Shown here piece after piece: positions 1 through 8,398 of a DNA stretch of 64,000 nucleotides. Origin of the DNA: SIG565 sp964607025 (GTDB lineage: Bacteria; Bacillota; Clostridia; Oscillospirales; Acutalibacteraceae); assembly GCA_964607025.1 (NCBI GenBank), contig CAZSIL010000001.1:62001-126000 (forward strand), given 5' to 3'. The translations under genes were made by a program, and so were the position numbers. The notes below the pieces were generated by a model. It ran no database searches and was not told the DNA's origin. It was given only the letters and a program-made list of their open reading frames with translations. How positions within the stretch are numbered: position 1 is the stretch's first letter; each line of letters starts with the position of its first letter.

Positions 1-305
1 ACAACCTTCAAATTGACGGTACTGTTGAAGAAGTAAATTCACCTCTGCCGTTAGATAAAAAATTCGATGCATTTGGTTGGCACGTAATCGTTATTGACGG
101 TAATGATTTCACCGAAATTGAAAATGCATTAAAAACTGCCGAAACAATAAAGGGCAAACCCACAGCCATTATCGCAAAAACAGTTAAGGGTAAAGGCGTA
201 TCATTTATGGAAAATGCAGTAGGTTGGCACGGTTCGGCTCCGAACGATGAACAGTATGAAGCGGCGTTGGTAGAACTGAAAGCCCAACTTGCCGAGTTAC
301 AATAA
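1..305 (+). CDS. Transketolase, N-terminal subunit (3' part only)
   Basis: This is the C-terminal ~100 residues of the thiamine-diphosphate-binding subunit of a split transketolase; the gene begins outside the window. The frame reads through to TAA at 303-305. Visible family signatures are the stretch GKPTAIIAKTVKGKG and the following WHGSAPND, which in transketolase close the pyrimidine/pyrophosphate-binding half. The partner subunit starts 15 bases downstream, so the two are one operon and should form one enzyme of the non-oxidative pentose phosphate pathway. Split transketolases are common in Clostridia and archaea. Confidence 0.93.
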   Translation, partial: NLQIDGTVEEVNSPLPLDKKFDAFGWHVIVIDGNDFTEIENALKTAETIKGKPTAIIAKTVKGKGVSFMENAVGWHGSAPNDEQYEAALVELKAQLAELQ

Positions 306-320
306 TGGGGGGTGGAAAAA

Positions 321-1262
321 ATGGCAGAAGTAATTAAAAAAGCAACTAGAGAAAGTTTTGGCGCAGGTCTTGCTAAATTAGGCGAAAAGCACGATGATTT
401 TATCGTAATGGATGCCGACCTTGCCGCCGCTACCAAATCGGGCACATTCAAAAAAGCTTTCCCCGAAAGATTTTATAACTGCGGTATTGCAGAACAAAAT
501 ATGGTAAGTATCGCAGCAGGTATTGCCGCGACCGGCAAAAAGGTTTTCGTAAGTTCATTTGCTATGTTTGCTACAGGCAGAGCATATGAGCAAATTAGAA
601 ACTCGGTGGGATATCCCCACTTAAACGTTAAAATCTGCGCAACACACGCAGGTATTTCGGTTGGTGAAGACGGCGCTACACACCAGTGTAACGAAGATAT
701 TGCTTTGATGCGCACAATTCCTGATATGGTAATAATCAATCCTGCCGATGCGGTTGAAGCTGAGAAAGCCGTTATGGCTATGTATGATTATGATGGTCCG
801 GCATACGCCCGTTTCGGTCGACTTGCAGTGCCGATTATCTTTGATGATGATTATGATTTTAAAATTGGTAAAGCAGTTACTCTTCGCGAAGGTAATGATA
901 TAACCATTATTGCAACAGGTCTTATGGTTGCTGAAGCACTCGTTGCTTACGATTTGCTTAAAGCAGATGGAATAAATGCCAGAATTATTAATATGGCTAC
1001 CATCAAACCATTAGATAAAGAAGCAGTAATTACAGCCGCAAAGGAAACAGGAATTATCATTACTGCAGAAGAGCATTCGGTAATCGGTGGTTTGGGAAGT
1101 GCTGTTTCTGAACTCTTGGCTGAAGAATATCCCACAAGGGTTATCAAAATGGGAGTTAACGACCAGTACGGTATGTCAGGTCCAGCAAACGCATTGCTCG
1201 ACAAATTCGGACTTCGCGGTAAGGATATCGCAGAAAAAGCCAAAAAAGCACTTGGTAAATAA
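321..1262 (+). CDS. Transketolase, C-terminal subunit
   Basis: Product of 313 residues carrying the transketolase pyrimidine-binding and C-terminal domains. The catalytic glutamate sits in GIAEQNM near residue 57, GEDGATHQ follows near residue 116, and the C-terminal domain holds EEHSVIGGLGSAV near residue 250. Together with the preceding gene it transfers two-carbon units between sugar phosphates in the cytoplasm. An upstream in-frame GTG at 312 exists, but ATG at 321 is preferred because a G-rich ribosome binding site (305-313) lies just before it. A strong terminator follows the stop codon. A 1-deoxyxylulose-5-phosphate synthase is less likely because that enzyme is normally one chain. Confidence 0.95.
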   Translation: MAEVIKKATRESFGAGLAKLGEKHDDFIVMDADLAAATKSGTFKKAFPERFYNCGIAEQNMVSIAAGIAATGKKVFVSSFAMFATGRAYEQIRNSVGYPHLNVKICATHAGISVGEDGATHQCNEDIALMRTIPDMVIINPADAVEAEKAVMAMYDYDGPAYARFGRLAVPIIFDDDYDFKIGKAVTLREGNDITIIATGLMVAEALVAYDLLKADGINARIINMATIKPLDKEAVITAAKETGIIITAEEHSVIGGLGSAVSELLAEEYPTRVIKMGVNDQYGMSGPANALLDKFGLRGKDIAEKAKKALGK

Positions 1263-1266
1263 AAAA

Positions 1267-1295
1267 ATTCCGCTCGAAAGAGCGGATTTTTTATT
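1267..1295 (+). terminator. Rho-independent terminator of the transketolase operon
   Basis: The stem TCCGCTC (1269-1275) pairs with GAGCGGA (1280-1286) and is followed by a T run to 1295. Confidence 0.9.
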
Positions 1296-1298
1296 TTA

Positions 1299-1327
1299 GG
1301 ATTTAGGATGTAGGATTTAGGAGTTAG
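1299..1327 (+). repeat. Post-terminator purine-rich repeat, copy 1
   Basis: A short sequence built from GGATTTAGGATGTAGG followed by GGAGTTAG. A near-identical copy lies at 10548-10577 and a degenerate copy at 7265-7281. All three sit next to terminators, on no gene. The function is unknown. Confidence 0.6.
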
Positions 1328-1331
1328 AAAA

Positions 1332-1353
1332 GGGCGGTATAAAACCGCCCTTA
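1332..1353 (-). terminator. Terminator of the ruvX operon
   Basis: GGGCGGT and ACCGCCC form a stem (1334-1350) with a short loop. Read on the minus strand it is followed by a run of T in CTTTTC, just after the ruvX stop codon. Confidence 0.75.
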
Positions 1354-1773
1354 ATTTTTATGATTTTTTCTATAAGACAAATAGCTTTCAAGTATCATAA
1401 CTGCCGCTACGGCGTCCACCGTTTCTTTACGTTTTTTGCCGCGCGTATTAGTAAAATTAAGGGCTGTGTGCGCCATAACCGTTGTGCATCGTTCATCCCA
1501 CAAAACCACCTCTATATTGGTGGCTTTTTTTATATCGTTTGCCGCGGCGGTGCATTCTTCAGCTCTAAAGCCGAGTGTTCCGTCCATATTTTTAGGCAAA
1601 CCCACAACAATAAGCCCTGCGCCGACTTCTTTCGCTATTGCGGCTATTTTTTCTGTTCTTTTTTGCTTGTTGTATTCGGTAATAACGGTTTTAGGAAAAG
1701 CAAAGCTCTCGCTATTATCCGATACGGCGATTCCTGTTCTCGCATCGCCTAAATCAACCGACATAATAATCAT
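1351..1773 (-). CDS. ruvX: Putative pre-16S rRNA nuclease / Holliday junction resolvase-like RuvX (YqgF)
   Basis: Product of 140 residues, the normal length for the YqgF/RuvX family with an RNase H-like fold. It opens with the hallmark DLGDARTGIAVSD (catalytic Asp near residue 7), then has VVGLPKNMDG, LWDERCTT, and near the end KRKETVDAVAAV with the last acidic residue. In E. coli the family matures the 5' end of 16S rRNA. The ATG at 1773 has a TAGGAA-type ribosome binding site. It lies 12 bases downstream of the phosphatase gene at 1786, so the two are probably cotranscribed on the minus strand. Confidence 0.93.
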   Translation of the reverse strand: MIIMSVDLGDARTGIAVSDNSESFAFPKTVITEYNKQKRTEKIAAIAKEVGAGLIVVGLPKNMDGTLGFRAEECTAAANDIKKATNIEVVLWDERCTTVMAHTALNFTNTRGKKRKETVDAVAAVMILESYLSYRKNHKN

Positions 1774-1785
1774 TTTATTCCTACC

Positions 1786-2439
1786 TTAATGTGTTATAAC
1801 TATTTTACTCTTTTTTGGCATAAATTCCGTCGGCACGTGAGATGCATCGTTAATATATTCGCACCGCCAATGTTCAGCATCTTCGAAAATAATTTTTGAA
1901 ACTGCGGTGTTATCGCTGAAGGGAACTGTGTTTATGTTTTCAAGTTTTCCGACGGTCAGTCGGCAAATAAGAGTACGCAAAGTACCGCCGTGGGATGCTA
2001 AAGCTACCGCTTTTCCGTCATTTTCCATAACTATTTTTTTGACCGCAGCCCATACACGTTCATAGGTATCTTTTATTGCCTCGCCGTTTTCCGGAGCGAA
2101 AGTATGAAATTCGTGGCACCACTTGTATTCAAGCTCGGGATAATTCTTAAAAATATCTGTAAACTTCATCCCTTCGATTACGCCGCCGCTAATTTCGATA
2201 AGACCGCTATCCGTAATAATTTCCAAATCCTTTTGTTCGGCTATTGCTTGTGCGGTTTTGTAGGCACGAATCAGAGGACTTGAATAAACCTTATCAATAT
2301 GTATGTCTCTGAAACGTTTGCCCAAAAACTCTAACTGTTTTTTACCGGTATCGGTAATGTCGGAATCAGAAATACCCTGATAAACGCCCAAAACATTACC
2401 TTCGGCTTCACAGTGGCGCACTAAATATATTGTTGTCAT
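1786..2439 (-). CDS. Histidine phosphatase family protein
   Basis: Product of 217 residues of the phosphoglycerate-mutase-like histidine phosphatase superfamily. The catalytic motif LVRHCEAEGN is at residues 6-15, SSPLIRAYKTA near 55 holds a phosphate-binding arginine, and ASHGGTLR near 150 holds the second histidine. Substrates in this family range from sugar phosphates to alpha-ribazole phosphate, and the sequence alone does not decide between them. It is the first gene of a two-gene minus-strand operon with ruvX. A second, more divergent member of the family is at 13194. Confidence 0.9.
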   Translation of the reverse strand: MTTIYLVRHCEAEGNVLGVYQGISDSDITDTGKKQLEFLGKRFRDIHIDKVYSSPLIRAYKTAQAIAEQKDLEIITDSGLIEISGGVIEGMKFTDIFKNYPELEYKWCHEFHTFAPENGEAIKDTYERVWAAVKKIVMENDGKAVALASHGGTLRTLICRLTVGKLENINTVPFSDNTAVSKIIFEDAEHWRCEYINDASHVPTEFMPKKSKIVITH

Positions 2440-2491
2440 ACTAAAATCACCGAAATAATTATATCAAAGCCGACAAATATTTGCAATATTA

Positions 2492-2520
2492 TTGACTAAA
2501 AAAGCCAAAAGTTGTATAAT
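2492..2520 (+). promoter_or_regulatory. Sigma-A promoter for the EIIC-nth-kinase-tcdA operon
   Basis: TTGACT (2492-2497), 17-base spacer, TATAAT (2515-2520). The downstream ATG at 2564 has the ribosome binding site AAGAGGT. Confidence 0.85.
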
Positions 2521-2563
2521 TTCAGTAATCAAAATTTTTTATTTAACCAAAAGAGGTATAAAA

Positions 2564-3610
2564 ATGAAAAAGGCGTTTAACAGAATTTTTATTGATGGTT
2601 TGGGCGGTATGGCGTTGGGACTTTTTTCAACACTTATTATCGGTACCATTATATGCCAACTTGCAAAATTGTTAGGCGATAATACAGTTGCTACATATTT
2701 AATGGCAATAGGTAACGCCGCAAAAACGGTTACGGGCGCGGGTATTGGCGTAGGTGTTGCATCTAAACTCAAAGCATCTCCTTTAACTGCCGTTGCCGCG
2801 GCTGTTGCGGGTTTTGTCGGCGCTTTCCCGAATTTATCCCTGGGCGCTGTAAATATCGGTACACCCGGTGAACCGCTCGGCGCCTTTGTTGCGGCTTATG
2901 TTGCGGTTGAACTCGGCGCACTCGTTAGCGGTAAAACTAAACTTGATATATTGGTAACCCCTTTGTGCTGTGTGCTTGGCGGTAGTGTTGTAGGTCTTCT
3001 TATAGGTCCGTATGTATCAAAATTTATGCTGTGGCTCGGCTCACTTGTAAATATAAGCGTTGTTGAGCACCCAATAATCGGTGGTATTATCGTATCGGTT
3101 CTTATGGGTATATTCTTAACACTGCCTATAAGTAGCGCGGCAATAGGTATCGCTATGGGGCTTTCGGGACTCGCAGCAGGTGCTGCCACCATCGGTTGTT
3201 GTTGCAATATGGTGGGTTTTGCCGTTATCAGTTACCGTGAAAACGGTGTTGGCGGACTTATAGCACAAGGCGTTGGCACATCAATGCTTCAGATGCCTAA
3301 TATTATCCGCCGCCCGATTATATGGCTTCCCGCAATTATTTCGAGCGCAATTTTAGGACCCGTAAGCTCAGCTTTACTTAAAATGACAAGTACACCCGTC
3401 GGCTCGGGTATGGGCTCGGCTGGCCTTGTGGGACAGTTTGCCGCGTTTGATAGTTTAACGGCGGGTGGTATGTCGGCAGGTCTTGCAGTACTTGAAATTG
3501 TACTTATGCACTTTGTTCTTCCGGCTGTTGTAACTCTCGGTATTGCCGAAGCGATGCGCAAACTCGGATGGATAAGGAAAAACGATTTAAAACTCGGAGA
3601 CTTGAATTAA
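2564..3610 (+). CDS. PTS EIIC-like membrane permease (PTS_EIIC_2 type), orphan
   Basis: Very hydrophobic 348-residue protein with about nine or ten membrane segments and Gly/Ala-rich helices, resembling the EIIC_2 group of phosphotransferase-system permeases. The opening RIFIDGLGGMALGLFSTLIIG is typical of that group. An upstream in-frame TTG at 2492 is really the -35 box, so translation should start at ATG 2564. No EIIA or EIIB gene lies near it; the next genes are nth and a pyridoxal kinase. Its substrate, and whether it works by phosphotransfer at all, are open. Confidence 0.8.
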   Translation: MKKAFNRIFIDGLGGMALGLFSTLIIGTIICQLAKLLGDNTVATYLMAIGNAAKTVTGAGIGVGVASKLKASPLTAVAAAVAGFVGAFPNLSLGAVNIGTPGEPLGAFVAAYVAVELGALVSGKTKLDILVTPLCCVLGGSVVGLLIGPYVSKFMLWLGSLVNISVVEHPIIGGIIVSVLMGIFLTLPISSAAIGIAMGLSGLAAGAATIGCCCNMVGFAVISYRENGVGGLIAQGVGTSMLQMPNIIRRPIIWLPAIISSAILGPVSSALLKMTSTPVGSGMGSAGLVGQFAAFDSLTAGGMSAGLAVLEIVLMHFVLPAVVTLGIAEAMRKLGWIRKNDLKLGDLN

Positions 3611-4246
3611 ATGACCAAAAAACAACGCGTTTTGGCGGCGGTAGAACGCTTAAAACAAAAGTATCCCGAAGCTAAATGTTCGCTCAAATATGAAACGCCG
3701 TTTCAGTTGCTTATTGCGACCAGGTTGTCAGCACAGTGCACAGACGCGAGAGTAAATATTGTAACGCCCACGCTTTTTGCCGCCTATCCGACAGCCGAGG
3801 CATTGGCATTAGCGCCGCTCGAAAGGGTAGAGGACCTTATAAAAACCTGTGGACTATATAAAACCAAAGCAAAAGATTTAATCGGTATTTCAAAAATGCT
3901 GATAAGTGATTTTGGAGGAACGGTGCCGGACAATATTGAAGATTTAACGCGCCTCCCCGGTGTCGGCAGAAAAACGGCGAATCTCATTTGTGGAGATATA
4001 TACGGCAAACCCGCCGTTGTAACCGATACGCATTTTATAAGAATTTGCAATCGTTTAGGGTTCGTTAAAGGCGATAATCCGCTTTATGTGGAAAAGGAAA
4101 TGCGAAAACTTTTACCTGACGCTGAATCAAACGACTTTTGCCACCGCACAGTACTTTTCGGCAGGGATACTTGCACCGCGAGAAAGCCCTATTGTGAAGA
4201 GTGTGTATTAAGGGAAGTTTGCGATTTTAAAGGAGTAAAAAAATGA
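3611..4246 (+). CDS. nth: Endonuclease III (DNA glycosylase/AP lyase)
   Basis: Product of 211 residues, the standard Nth length. The helix-hairpin-helix LPGVGRKTAN is near residues 116-125 with the catalytic lysine, and the catalytic aspartate is in VTDTHF near 139. The 4Fe-4S cluster ligands are spaced C188-X6-C195-X2-C198-X5-C204. It removes oxidised pyrimidines in base excision repair. The ATG directly follows the stop of the permease gene, and the stop overlaps the next ATG by four bases (ATGA), so translation is coupled along the operon. Confidence 0.97.
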   Translation: MTKKQRVLAAVERLKQKYPEAKCSLKYETPFQLLIATRLSAQCTDARVNIVTPTLFAAYPTAEALALAPLERVEDLIKTCGLYKTKAKDLIGISKMLISDFGGTVPDNIEDLTRLPGVGRKTANLICGDIYGKPAVVTDTHFIRICNRLGFVKGDNPLYVEKEMRKLLPDAESNDFCHRTVLFGRDTCTARKPYCEECVLREVCDFKGVKK

Positions 4247-5091
4247 GTCAAAAAAGAATTGCGGCAATACACGATATATCGGGTTTCGGCAAGTGCTCAC
4301 TAACGGTTGCTTTGCCGCTGATTTCGGCGGCAGGTATTGAAACCGCCGTAATCCCAACCGCTGTATTATCTACTCATACGGGCGGTTTTGAGGGTTATAC
4401 CTTCCGCGATTTAACAGATGATATTATGCCGATAGCCGAACATTGGAAACAAAACAATTTGCAGTTTGATGCTATTTATAGTGGTTATCTCGGCAGCAAT
4501 CGTCAGGTTGATATTGTTATAAATACGCTTAAACTGTTGAAAAAAGAAAACACTAAATTTATATGCGATCCCGCTATGGCAGACCACGGCAAACTTTACG
4601 CGGGATTTGATAAAAAATTCCCAAGAGAAATGTTCAAGCTATGTCACCATGCTGATATTATAGTTCCTAATATAACCGAAGCCGTATTTATGCTGGGTGA
4701 AGACTATAAAGCAGGTCCCTACACTAAAGAATATATAGGCAGTTTGGTGCTCAGTTTATATGAAAAAACAGGCGCAATGGTGGTACTGACAGGTGTTTAT
4801 TTCGATGAAAAACGATTGGGCGCCGCATGTTTTGACGGTAACAAGATAAGCTATATAATGGGCGAAAAAATTGATGCTGTTTTTCACGGCACGGGTGACG
4901 TTTTTGCAAGCGTGCTGACCGCCGGCGTAATTACGGGCAGAAGTCTGGTGTCGGCTACGGAGATTGCCGTTAAGTTCACCTGCGACTGCATTAAATCTAC
5001 GCTCGTAAGTGACCCCGAGCGTCATTACGGTGTCAATTTTGAAACCGAAATTCCTAAACTTATAAGGTACCTAGGTATAGATTATGAATAA
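4243..5091 (+). CDS. Pyridoxal/pyridoxamine kinase
   Basis: Product of 282 residues of the ribokinase-like pyridoxal kinase family, making pyridoxal 5'-phosphate. The N-terminus IAAIHDISGFGKCSLT matches the substrate-binding start of PdxK/PdxY proteins. Near residue 215 the motif HGTGDVFAS carries the catalytic Asp and anion hole. STHTGGFEGYTFRDLT near residue 45 is also family-typical. It overlaps nth by four bases and the next gene by eight. Phosphorylation of another vitamin-like substrate cannot be excluded. Confidence 0.92.
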   Translation: MSQKRIAAIHDISGFGKCSLTVALPLISAAGIETAVIPTAVLSTHTGGFEGYTFRDLTDDIMPIAEHWKQNNLQFDAIYSGYLGSNRQVDIVINTLKLLKKENTKFICDPAMADHGKLYAGFDKKFPREMFKLCHHADIIVPNITEAVFMLGEDYKAGPYTKEYIGSLVLSLYEKTGAMVVLTGVYFDEKRLGAACFDGNKISYIMGEKIDAVFHGTGDVFASVLTAGVITGRSLVSATEIAVKFTCDCIKSTLVSDPERHYGVNFETEIPKLIRYLGIDYE

Positions 5092-5788
5092 TAAATTCAC
5101 GAGAACCGAAGCGCTTTTAGGAAATAATGCGCTCGAAACCCTTAAGAAAAAACGGGTTGCACTGTTTGGTATTGGTGGTGTGGGCGGATATGCACTTGAA
5201 GCGTTGGTGAGAACGGGTGTCGGTAATATAGACGTTTTCGATTCCGACACAGTTGATATTACAAATTTTAATCGCCAGATACTAGCAGTGGAAAGCGAAC
5301 TCGGCAACAACAAAACCGACGCCGCAGTGCGCCGCGCTAAAAGTATTAACAGTGAGGTTAATATTACCGCGCATAATATTTTCTATCTTCCCGAAACGGC
5401 GGATGCGGTTGACCTTACAAAATATGATTATATTGTCGATGCCATTGATACGGTTACGGCAAAAATTGAACTGATAGTAAGGGCCGATAAATTAAACGTA
5501 CCGATAATTTCGGTTATGGGTACAGGCAATAAATTGGATGCCACGCGGCTTACAGTGAGTGATATTTATAAAACCGAAAACTGTCCGCTATCCCGTATTA
5601 TGCGTTATGAACTTAAAAAGCGCGGTATAAAGAAGTTAAAAGTCGTTTGGTCACCCGAAACTCCCGCAAAAATCACTATAGGCGAAAACGGCGCAAAACA
5701 TCCACCTGCGAGCGTCGTATTTGTACCTGCTGCGGCGGGCATTATAGCCGCGGGAGAAGTGGTTCAGGACCTTATAAAAACCAAATAA
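5084..5788 (+). CDS. tcdA: tRNA threonylcarbamoyladenosine dehydratase (ThiF/MoeB/E1-like)
   Basis: Product of 234 residues with the E1-like nucleotide-binding loop VALFGIGGVGGYALEALVR near residues 24-42, then FDSDTVDITNFNRQ, and the late PPASVVFVPAAAGIIAAGE. This pattern is that of TcdA/YgdL, which cyclises t6A37 in tRNAs reading ANN codons. Length and lack of a rhodanese or ThiS partner nearby argue against ThiF or MoeB. It is the last gene of the operon, and a terminator follows. Confidence 0.9.
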   Translation: MNNKFTRTEALLGNNALETLKKKRVALFGIGGVGGYALEALVRTGVGNIDVFDSDTVDITNFNRQILAVESELGNNKTDAAVRRAKSINSEVNITAHNIFYLPETADAVDLTKYDYIVDAIDTVTAKIELIVRADKLNVPIISVMGTGNKLDATRLTVSDIYKTENCPLSRIMRYELKKRGIKKLKVVWSPETPAKITIGENGAKHPPASVVFVPAAAGIIAAGEVVQDLIKTK

Positions 5789-5796
5789 AGCCCAAT

Positions 5797-5842
5797 AAAA
5801 ATCATCTGCAAAAATAAAACAGATGATTTTTTGTTTTTTAGG
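5797..5842 (+). terminator. Terminator after tcdA
   Basis: AATCATCTG and CAGATGATT form a 9-bp stem around an A-rich loop, followed by TTTTGTTTTTT. Confidence 0.85.
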
Positions 5843-5873
5843 CAAAGAAACTGCAAATTTACACAAAAAACAG

Positions 5874-5902
5874 TTGATTTATTATTTTTTTTATGATATT
5901 AT
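5874..5902 (+). promoter_or_regulatory. Promoter of the leucine-rich surface protein gene
   Basis: TTGATT (5874-5879), 17-base spacer, TATTAT (5897-5902). The AAGGAG ribosome binding site is near 5920, ahead of the ATG at 5936. Confidence 0.7.
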
Positions 5903-5935
5903 GAACATACCAAATTAAAAAGGAGAAAAATTGTT

Positions 5936-7222
5936 ATGAAAAAGCTTTTATCCAGTTTAGTAGTGCTGCTATTGCTCATCTCCTGTTGTTTAATAGCCGC
6001 ATTCCCCACAAGTGCCAGCGATATCAATTATGATGATTTTGATATTATTGATGGTATAGTTCTTGAGTACTTGGGCGAAGGTGTGGAGGACATTGTTATT
6101 CCGTCGGTTGACGTTAACGGTGACCCCATAACCCAAATCGCAGAGCGTGCTTTCCTTGGTAACACCGAAATCACGTCGGTTGTTATCCCCGAAGGTATCG
6201 AATTTATCGGTCATGAAGCGTTCCAGAACTGTTCCAGTCTTAATGAAGTAACTCTTCCGTATTCGCTTCAAGAAACAGGTATATCCTGCTTCCGCCGCGC
6301 ACCGCTTCATAATCTTACAGTTCCCGGCAACTTAACGGTTATCAACCACGACTTTGCTTGGGTATCGTTTGACCTTGTTCTCTCCCCAGGCGTTGTAGAA
6401 TTAAAAACAGGATGTTTTTACGGTGGCTTTACCGACCTTGTTTTACCCGAATCGGTTGAAATGGTTAGAGCATGCTTCCATGGCGGTTTGTCAAAACAGA
6501 TTAAAGAAAAGAATATATATGTTCTTAACCCCGATTGTGAACTTGGTGTTGTTGAGCCCAAGTATGCTGCAATAACAGCAACCATGTTTGCTTCCGAAAA
6601 CTCCTATAATGCCGAAATAATAAGTGATGAAATACAGCCACTTACCTTCTGCTATGAAGGAAATACTTGTCGTTTTACTATTTACGGTCTTGAGGGCTCT
6701 GCCACAGAAGAGTATGTAGATACATATATGAAGGGCAAAATGGGTAGCAGTGGTGTTGTAGTTAAGTTTGAAGCCCTTACACAAGCAGAACTCGACTCAT
6801 TAGAAGAGGAAAATAAAGGCAAGGGTATTAAGAGACCTTCAATTACAGGCACCGATGGCGGTACTGATGGTGCAGGTGATGGCGCAACTGATGGCGATGG
6901 AGCTGCTACCGGTAATGATACCGATGGTGCCCAGACCAACAATAACAACAATAATACCAATAATGGCGGCAGCAATAATGTAAACGGTGGTGGCATTGAT
7001 AGCACATTATTAATTATTGTTATCGCTGCATTTGGTGGATTCTTCTTGCTCATAATCATTGCAGTTATAGTTGTTGTAATTGTTATGAATAATAAGAAAA
7101 AGAAGAAAAAAGCAAAGAGAAAAGCCAAGAAGGCGGCTGAAGCTGCTTTAGAGGCAGTTACCGAATCAGTAGCTGAAGACGTAGCTGAAGATGTAGTTGA
7201 AGAAGCAGGCGAAGAAGAATAA
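5936..7222 (+). CDS. BspA-like leucine-rich repeat surface protein with C-terminal membrane anchor
   Basis: Product of 428 residues. Residues 1-27 form a signal peptide (KKLLSSLVVLLLLISC and a following Ala/Ser-rich site). Residues 45-190 hold BspA-type (LRR_5) repeats such as ITQIAERAFLGNTEITSVVIP, here spread over positions with pattern I..AF......V.IP. After a non-repetitive region, residues 300-350 are a low-complexity Thr/Gly/Asp then Asn-rich linker. A membrane helix (about 355-382) follows, then a Lys-rich and finally Ala/Glu-rich cytoplasmic tail. There is no LPXTG motif, so anchoring is by the helix. Family members bind host or bacterial surfaces; this one is monocistronic. Confidence 0.85.
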   Translation: MKKLLSSLVVLLLLISCCLIAAFPTSASDINYDDFDIIDGIVLEYLGEGVEDIVIPSVDVNGDPITQIAERAFLGNTEITSVVIPEGIEFIGHEAFQNCSSLNEVTLPYSLQETGISCFRRAPLHNLTVPGNLTVINHDFAWVSFDLVLSPGVVELKTGCFYGGFTDLVLPESVEMVRACFHGGLSKQIKEKNIYVLNPDCELGVVEPKYAAITATMFASENSYNAEIISDEIQPLTFCYEGNTCRFTIYGLEGSATEEYVDTYMKGKMGSSGVVVKFEALTQAELDSLEEENKGKGIKRPSITGTDGGTDGAGDGATDGDGAATGNDTDGAQTNNNNNNTNNGGSNNVNGGGIDSTLLIIVIAAFGGFFLLIIIAVIVVVIVMNNKKKKKKAKRKAKKAAEAALEAVTESVAEDVAEDVVEEAGEEE

Positions 7223-7231
7223 TCAATAAAA

Positions 7232-7264
7232 AAGAACCGTTCATAACGAACGGTTCTTTTTTTT
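7232..7264 (+). terminator. Terminator of the BspA-like gene
   Basis: AAGAACCGTTC pairs with GAACGGTTCTT around ATAAC, followed by eight T residues. Confidence 0.92.
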
Positions 7265-7527
7265 AGGGGTTAGGATGTAGGGGATGGTAGATTATTCGCC
7301 GTCTTTTTTTGCATGTTTTTTTGATGGTATTTTGTAGGTGAGGGGCCTATCCTCCCGCTATTTTTAATGAATATTAAAACGGGAGGCGAAACGCCTCCCC
7401 TACATATTCATATTTTAAATAATAAATAAGAAAGAAGAAAGAATAAAAAAGGTGCCGTGTTTTGCACGGCATTACTTATATCGTTTTGCATAGCGAAACA
7501 CCGAATTTATTATTTATTATTTCTTCT
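7265..7527. repeat. Intergenic repeat patch
   Basis: No gene is seen here. It begins with a degenerate copy of the purine-rich post-terminator repeat (7265-7281). Then comes a palindromic block at 7334-7403 in which CCTCCCG faces CGGGAGG, with an extra hairpin GGGAGGCGAAACGCCTCCC at 7381-7399. AT-rich sequence follows, with small hairpins such as GTGCCGTG/CACGGCA near 7452. Such blocks are common between genes in Clostridia and have no known function. Confidence 0.5.
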
Positions 7528-7773
7528 TTATTCTTTAATTTTGCACTGTGTTCCGTCGTGCTTGATTTCGTAGTTATCTTTATAAATCAAATCTTCAATA
7601 AACACAAATTCATACCCCTGCTCTTTCAGGGTTTTAAGTATTGTGGGCAGTGCTGCAGGGGTGTGCTCGGCATCGTTGTGGAAAAGCACTATACTGCCCG
7701 GCTCTACTTTCGATACAACTCGGTGGCAGATACTGTCGGGTGTGGCGTTCTCCTTCCAGTCAAGAGAGTCAAC
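7528..7773 (-). pseudogene. Truncated polysaccharide deacetylase copy (C-terminal 81 codons)
   Basis: The minus-strand frame is open for 81 codons and ends at TAA 7528-7530, but it has no start codon or N-terminus. It matches the last third of the intact deacetylase at 9731-10492. Over about 170 bases (to 7773 here, 9982 there) the two differ at only about six positions, whereas the last ~23 codons are clearly diverged. LFHND and DSLDW are retained, while the catalytic N-terminal motifs are missing. Homology stops abruptly at GTCAAC, after which AT-rich sequence starts. It is probably the remnant of a tandem paralogue cut by insertion or deletion. Confidence 0.85.
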
Positions 7774-7812
7774 ATACGAAACAAAAGTAATATAAAAATA
7801 TTATTTTGTTGG

Positions 7813-7841
7813 GTGACAAATGGCGACTTTTTGCATATAAT
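7813..7841 (+). promoter_or_regulatory. Promoter of the HEPN-like gene
   Basis: GTGACA (7813-7818), 17-base spacer, TATAAT (7836-7841), 50 bases before the ATG at 7893. Confidence 0.65.
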
Positions 7842-7892
7842 AATATTGCAACAGAAATAGTTGCGATTTTAGAAAAACGAAAGGATGTTCAA

Positions 7893-8351
7893 ATGAAGAA
7901 AATTTTGAAGGAAATTGAAAAGGCATTAAAGGAGGAAATGTATTATTCTGCATTAGCACTAACACTTACTTTACCTGACATATGTGGTAAAGCAGAATAC
8001 CCCAAATTAAAAGGAAACAGACAGCGATACATAAAATGGTATAAAGAATATTTAGAAGATTGTTTTTCTGTTTATGGTAATTATACCCAATATGGATTTA
8101 ACGAGCAAAAGTGTTGGGAATTAAGGTGTTCTATTTTACATTCTGGAAATATTGAAACAAAAATTAAGGTTTTAAGAATATTTAAAAATTGCCGCTTTGA
8201 AACCACATTTGGAAATCAAAATAACAAAGGATTTGATATAGTAAATATCGGCATACATTACTTTTGTGATAATATTATAAATGTTGTAAAACAATACTAC
8301 GAGGAAAATAAAGAAAAATTTTATTTTTTACCAGATGTAATTATTGAATAA
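7893..8351 (+). CDS. Small helical protein with HEPN-like R-X4-H motif
   Basis: Product of 152 residues, mostly predicted helical, with no signal peptide. ATG 7893 follows AAAGGATG; an ATG further upstream in the frame lies inside the promoter and is rejected. The feature that stands out is LRCSILHSG (R78, H83), an R-X4-H motif of the kind forming the RNase centre of HEPN-domain toxins. Residues 20-34, LALTLTLPDICGKAE, recall a widespread uncharacterised family of small HEPN-like proteins. Base composition is more AT-rich than the neighbours, and it sits alone between a broken gene and a zinc-ribbon gene. The HEPN assignment is inference. Confidence 0.6.
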   Translation: MKKILKEIEKALKEEMYYSALALTLTLPDICGKAEYPKLKGNRQRYIKWYKEYLEDCFSVYGNYTQYGFNEQKCWELRCSILHSGNIETKIKVLRIFKNCRFETTFGNQNNKGFDIVNIGIHYFCDNIINVVKQYYEENKEKFYFLPDVIIE

Positions 8352-8354
8352 AGT

Positions 8355-8392
8355 TAAAGGGAGTTGCCGATTATGGCAACTCCCTTTTTGAT
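8355..8392 (+). terminator. Terminator after the HEPN-like gene
   Basis: AAAGGGAGTTGCC pairs with GGCAACTCCCTTT, followed by T residues. The convergent gene ends only seven bases further on, so it may serve both. Confidence 0.88.
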
Positions 8393-8398
8393 ATATGT

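Noticed and set aside
7462..7860. A 132-codon plus-strand frame.
   Set aside because: It is the antisense of the truncated deacetylase copy and ends in the promoter region of the HEPN-like gene.
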